A program made the translations under genes and the position numbers. DNA of 64,000 nt, taken from Ceratotherium simum simum. Its lineage: Eukaryota; Chordata; Mammalia; Perissodactyla; Rhinocerotidae. The notes beneath the pieces were generated by a model. That model was not told the DNA's origin and searched no databases. It worked only from the letters and a program-made list of their open reading frames with translations. The DNA lies in the NCBI RefSeq assembly GCF_000283155.1, contig NW_004454182.1, positions 2,931,873 through 2,995,872 of the forward strand, given 5' to 3'. Position 1 is the stretch's first letter. Each line of letters starts with the position of its first letter. This document shows positions 60,056-64,000 of the stretch, piece by piece.

Positions 60056-60575
60056 CAGTATGTTACTGAAGACGGAGGGGTACAATGATCACTGTCCCTA
60101 TAGTGCCAGGTTACAGTTATAACACTATGCTCCAGCTCCAGCTGTTGCTGAAGGAATTTTCTAACAGCAGGAAAGGGCATTGTGTGCTATTGTAAATAAT
60201 AGCCTATCAGAAACTGAGTAAATTTCCTGAGGATAAAATTCTTGCATTTGATCTGATGCACATACACACATATACACACACAAGCACTACATAAACACAT
60301 TTGGAATTTATTCTGTGCTGTGACTTAACGACACCAAATACCTAGAAAAGTGACGATAACGGAGACAAAGTTGGATTACAGGAAAAATTCGTGAAGCGAC
60401 TATATGAAATTCTGTTAGCTGGATGCATACATGGGTATACTGTGGTAAAGATGGAGAAATTAAAACTGCTGATCAATTCCTAAGAATTTGGGTTTTGAGA
60501 ATGTTTTGCTCTCAAAACAAACAAAAATTCAGTTATTAAATATTTGAGTACTATACAACCTTTTCTCAAAATGCA
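60056..60575. other. Anonymous stretch
   Basis: A short CA-rich patch at about 60259-60283. Nothing else recognised. Confidence 0.4.
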
Positions 60576-60672
60576 AAATTTTGGGCCCTATCTCATTCCT
60601 GCTTAATTAGATTTTTCATTTAATAAAGTTCCAAGGTGATCTGTGTACACGTTAAAATTTGAGAAGCATTGC
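60576..60672 (+). repeat. MER5A-like hAT fragment
   Basis: atgcaaaattttgggccctatctcattcctgc and ccaaggtgatctgtgtacacgttaaaatttgagaagcattgct match the second half of the MER5A/B consensus, including its terminal repeat. Confidence 0.75.
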
Positions 60673-61650
60673 TTTAGAACATGTATTTTGCACTTTAGAA
60701 ACAGGACGAGTAAACTTTACAAACAATTCTCTTGGGCTAATAACATGGCGTCACTATTCAGGTGTTAGAGGTTTTGGAACTCAAGTCACTGGGCATGGAA
60801 GATTTAGACTCAGGAAGCATCAATCTGGCCTATTTAGAACAAGTGTGAGTAGAAACAAAATTGAGAGGCATACTTCACTGGAACCTCAGCAGGACTGAAC
60901 TCGAACCTCCTCAGAAAATCTCTGAACTACCGATTCTAGTCAAGAAAGGGTGGATGACTAAGTGATAGCTCACATTCTACGAACAAAAGAAGCTAGATAG
61001 AGGCTGAGTTGCTTCAGTGGCCGTGGCCTGGGCCCTATCAGCTATTGCAAGTAAGGATTTGACACTCTCGGGTATTTGAAAGTCTGGTTGTGAGAATTCT
61101 TACATAAGCTTCCTGAGATGCTGCTACTATACTAATGTGAGGAAAGTAAGTAGACCAATGAAAAGGCATGTCCATATTGGAGCACAAGGATAAAGATGGT
61201 AACTTTAAGAAGGAAGACCCTAGATCCAATACGTAAGAGTTTAGAGTTTTTCTTTAAATAGATGACTTTATAATTTACAATTATTGTCCCAATCACTGTC
61301 ATTAATCTGGTTTCTAGTGTTGTTTTTTTTAAATTTTCAATTACATACATTATGCATTTATTTATTTATATATTTTTCTCTATAGACTGTTTTAATTATT
61401 TACCCCTTTGGAATTTAAAAATCTTATAGATTTATTTTTCACTTGAACCATTAGTTTTGAATTTATCGATTTCAAAACTACAACACTCTATACTGAATCA
61501 TGTCTGCAACAGAGTTGATGATTAGAAAACCTAACAATTCTTTGTTCCTCTTGATTTTTTGTTGGGAAGGGCAAGATTTATATTCTGCCTGTTATAGTGA
61601 CATTTTAAACATTTTTATCTCCTAAGCATATTATTTCTAGACTTTGAACA
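60673..61650. other. Anonymous stretch
   Basis: No gene. A 79-codon plus-strand frame at 60659-60898 begins inside the MER5A-like element and has no known domain. Confidence 0.4.
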
Positions 61651-61655
61651 TCCAT

Positions 61656-61971
61656 TGCTATGGTCTGAATGTCTGTGTTTCCCTAAAATTCACATGGTAA
61701 AATTCTGATGCCCAATGTGATGGTATTAGGAGGTGGGGCCTTTGGGAGGTGATTAGGTCATGAGGGCAGAGCCCTCAGGAATGAGATTGATGCCCTTATA
61801 AAGAGCTCTCTTGTCCCTTCTGCAGTGTGAGGATAGAGGGCCCTCACCTAACCAGGCTGGCACCCTGATCTCAGACTTCCAGCCCCCAAAACTATGAGAA
61901 ATAAATTTCTGTTGTTTATAAGTTAAAAAGTCTGTGATATTTTGTTACAGCAGTCGGAAGAGACTAAGACA
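61656..61971 (+). mobile_element. Solo MaLR LTR with perfect 5-bp target duplication
   Basis: TGCTATGGTCTGAATGTCTG start and AGACTAAGACA end, with gatggtattaggaggtggggcctttgggaggtgattaggtcatgagg, cccttataaagagctc (TATA box), and gagaaataaatttctgttgtttataag (polyadenylation signal) between. The duplication tccat is at 61651-61655 and 61972-61976. At 316 bp it is short for its class because of a gap in the gtgaggacacagcgagaag part. Confidence 0.92.
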
Positions 61972-61976
61972 TCCAT

Positions 61977-63244
61977 TTTTTATTGTGTTTATCAGTCACT
62001 ATATATTTGGCTATTTGGAAGTAACAGGCAACTCTAAATCTCAGTTACTAATAACAACAAAGACTTATTTCTCCCTCACAGTGCATGGGTACGGCAGATT
62101 GGTCTCATTGTGGTCACTTTGGCATCCACGTTGAAGACAGGTCTACTCTCTAAACATGCCACTATCTCAAAATGGCTTCAAAGTTTGCTATGGAAGAAGA
62201 GAGAATGGAGAACTATATGCCAGATCTTACTTCTTCTGCTCATATATCATTGATAAAAACAATTCACCTGGTCATACCTAACTTCAAGGGACCAGAGAAA
62301 GATAATCCTTCATTATGCACAGATAAAAGAGAGAGTAAAAACTATCGAGCAGTAATAAGATCTCCAATATTGTGTAATAATAATTACAATAGTTATTTCT
62401 TGTTATTTCAAGTTTCTTTTTAATGGCTTAATTGTTTGCTTTTAGGCATTTTAGACCATAACCTCTGGCTGTCATGCAACTTCTAATCAATTTTTAGTAG
62501 AGAATATAAAAATGTCTTCGAATTTTTGATATTTCTTGTGTTGCATTCACATATAAATAGCAATTTTACTAGGTAAAGGATATTTGGTTTAAATATTTTT
62601 CCACAAATCTCGTTTTGATCCAGCCTAGTTTTATTTGTCTGTATATAAAAAAATAGTGTTTTTACCAGGACGTTTGTAACATTGTCTATACTTGAATTAC
62701 ATCTATTTGACTAGACCGCATGATGTTACGTATTGATATGAACTAATTTTTTCTGAAACACTCTGGTCCCTTTGAAATGTAGATTAAGTTTTTCATTTCA
62801 TTATATATATTTTCTTTCTCAGTATTTTTGCTTCATACTCATTGACTGCCGTACCCATCGCCAAAGCCAGATATCATGCCAATCAGAGCTTTAAGATATT
62901 CTATGTTAAGCTTCTTACACTGAGTTATGTTCATCAAGCTTAAAATATTGCCATCATTATCCACACATAATTGAAGAAATTCTTAAAAGAACTGAATAAT
63001 TCTTGAATGAATTAGTTTTCATGCAGTGTCAATGTTGCATTCATAATTTTCTTATCTGAAGGAAAATGAGGAAAAAAAGTCAGGTCAAATTGGTTAACCA
63101 CAACTTGTATCTTGACTAAAATTTTAGAATCAGATCTTCTGTATTGATCAATATGTTCGGGTTATTGTTTTATAAATTTCTTCTCTATCGTTTTTGATCA
63201 CTTATTTAAAAATTTAATATTAGGAATTTTAGGGTCTGCTGGCC
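61977..63244. other. Anonymous stretch
   Basis: About 61980-62200 (aacaacaaagacttatttctccctcacag) has the look of an old DNA element or LTR but is unassigned. The rest is AT-rich and featureless. Confidence 0.4.
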
Positions 63245-64000
63245 AAGATTGAGTAATCCCATTGTATCCTATCTTTCCCATTGATTAGAAATAAAAGATG
63301 TGAACAAAATACAAAAAAATCAACCACCTGAACACTCTGAAGAATAAACACTAGTACATGAATTGGGAAGGAAAGTCAAAACTAGAAAAATGGTGAATAT
63401 GGCAACAACAAATTTCCTGTTTTGTTTCCTCTGTGATATAGATCTTGTGGAGGAAATATTTTTCCTACCTCTCATTTTTCTCTCCCAACCCTGTGCTGAG
63501 GTCCTGAGCTGCCCTGCTGCAGAAATGCAGACTGTGAAAATGCAGGTGCCTAAGGCTCTGAGAGAAAAAACTCTTCTTCTGTACGGAAAAACAGTCAAAG
63601 GGACCTTGTTTTGTAAAGTGTTGGGAGATCCCCATTTTCTCTCTTTTCCTCTCCTGGCCCTGCTTCAAGTCCAACCCTAGACCTGAAATTGCAGGGCTGC
63701 AGAAGCAGTGGTAGTTGTGATGATAGCACAGGCACAAAAGACCTTGAGAGAAAGGTTTTTATCTTCAGGAGAATTGAGAATGCACAAAGAAAATGGAGAA
63801 TCTCCATTATTTTTCTCTCAAATCTTTACCCTGAGGGTGGCCCTCATTACATTCTACTGCTCAATAGTGCAAGAAGCTAAAAGTCTGAAACAACCCCATC
63901 CTTCTGACCAGAGAAAATTTAAAAATGGGACCCTGAGAGCCAGAGGGTGTGGCAGAAGTCCCTGAGAGGGGAGATCTGGAGAAGAGGAACCTTAATTCTG
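63245..64000 (+). mobile_element. Probable L1M 5' region with tandem units, runs off the window
   Basis: Less AT-rich block with overlapping frames on both strands, starting near tgctggccaagattgag. Its texture is like the leaders at 9470-10570 and 17240-18230. From 63472 a unit repeats at about 160-170 bp: cattttt-tctctc at 63472, 63633 and 63804, each preceded (second and third) by ggaga-tc-cca and followed by an accct/gccct-g phrase and ctgagagaaa-like words. ORF1 would lie beyond the right edge. Confidence 0.45.

Noticed and set aside
59937..60180. Short frames rich in Cys/Val or Thr/His
   Set aside because: Products of the GT/CA microsatellite.
1..64000. Search for CRISPR arrays, operons, phage or prokaryotic defence genes
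   Set aside because: The sequence is mammalian nuclear DNA. No regularly spaced identical repeats with unique spacers, no clustered long open frames and no ribosome-binding pattern were seen.

Overview
This window reads as nuclear DNA from an odd-toed ungulate (perissodactyl; horse, ass or zebra most likely, rhinoceros or tapir not excluded). The main evidence is nine copies of the tRNA-derived ERE SINE family, which is diagnostic of that order: a gggccggcccc head, a gttcggatcc B box and a tail with gaggaagattggc and gttagctcaggg blocks. The rest is a typical mammalian background: AT-rich, poor in CpG, with L1, L2, MIR and L3/CR1 fragments, MaLR and ERVL LTRs, hAT MITE-like elements and microsatellites. 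It is either intergenic or deep inside a large intron.

I found no host protein-coding gene, tRNA, rRNA, CRISPR array or operon. All open frames are short (128 codons or fewer). The recognisable ones are remnants of L1 ORF2 or read-through of SINEs and LTRs. The one host-like signal outside repeats is a 26-nt segment at 11096-11121 with good splice-site consensus on both sides.

Layout: 1-6.2 kb is mostly anonymous AT-rich DNA with an L2 tail and one ERE. 6.2-7.8 kb is a minus-strand L1 fragment. 8.8-9.0 kb is an ERE with target duplication. 9.5-10.6 kb is a probable L1 5' region. 12-13.1 kb is an L1 3' part with a palindromic insertion, then a MER20-like hAT element. 14.7-15.1 kb is an ERVL-type LTR. 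15.6-18.2 kb is the 5' half of an old minus-strand L1. 19.6-23.5 kb holds an ERE, MIR, L2 and two MaLR LTRs. 27.6-29.6 kb is a second ERVL-type LTR followed by a long ancient repeat. 30.4-30.9 kb has two EREs inserted back to back. 36.8-39.6 kb is an old L1 holding a class-I-like solo LTR and a hAT element with a purine microsatellite. 42.0-43.3 kb is MIR, ERE and an L1 3' region. 44.3-44.8 kb is another LTR. 45.3-45.5 kb is a very short recent L1. 46.3-50.4 kb holds MIR, L3, hAT, L2 and an L1 3' end. 53.1-55.4 kb is a two-LTR MaLR element carrying a CpG-rich young ERE. 55.8-56.3 kb is an MLT1 LTR. 56.3-60 kb is scrambled plus-strand L1 with an ERE. 61.7-62.0 kb is a MaLR LTR with a perfect 5-bp target duplication. 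63.2-64 kb is a probable L1 5' region with tandem units.

The window is best read as a layered insertion record. L2/MIR/L3 are oldest, then L1M and MaLR/ERVL, and ERE plus one short L1 are youngest. I did not find a new biological system. The points most worth checking are the repeated ERE targeting, the shuffled L1, the palindromic insertion, and the possible micro-exon. Family names rest on remembered consensus patterns, not on a search, and edges without target duplications are approximate.
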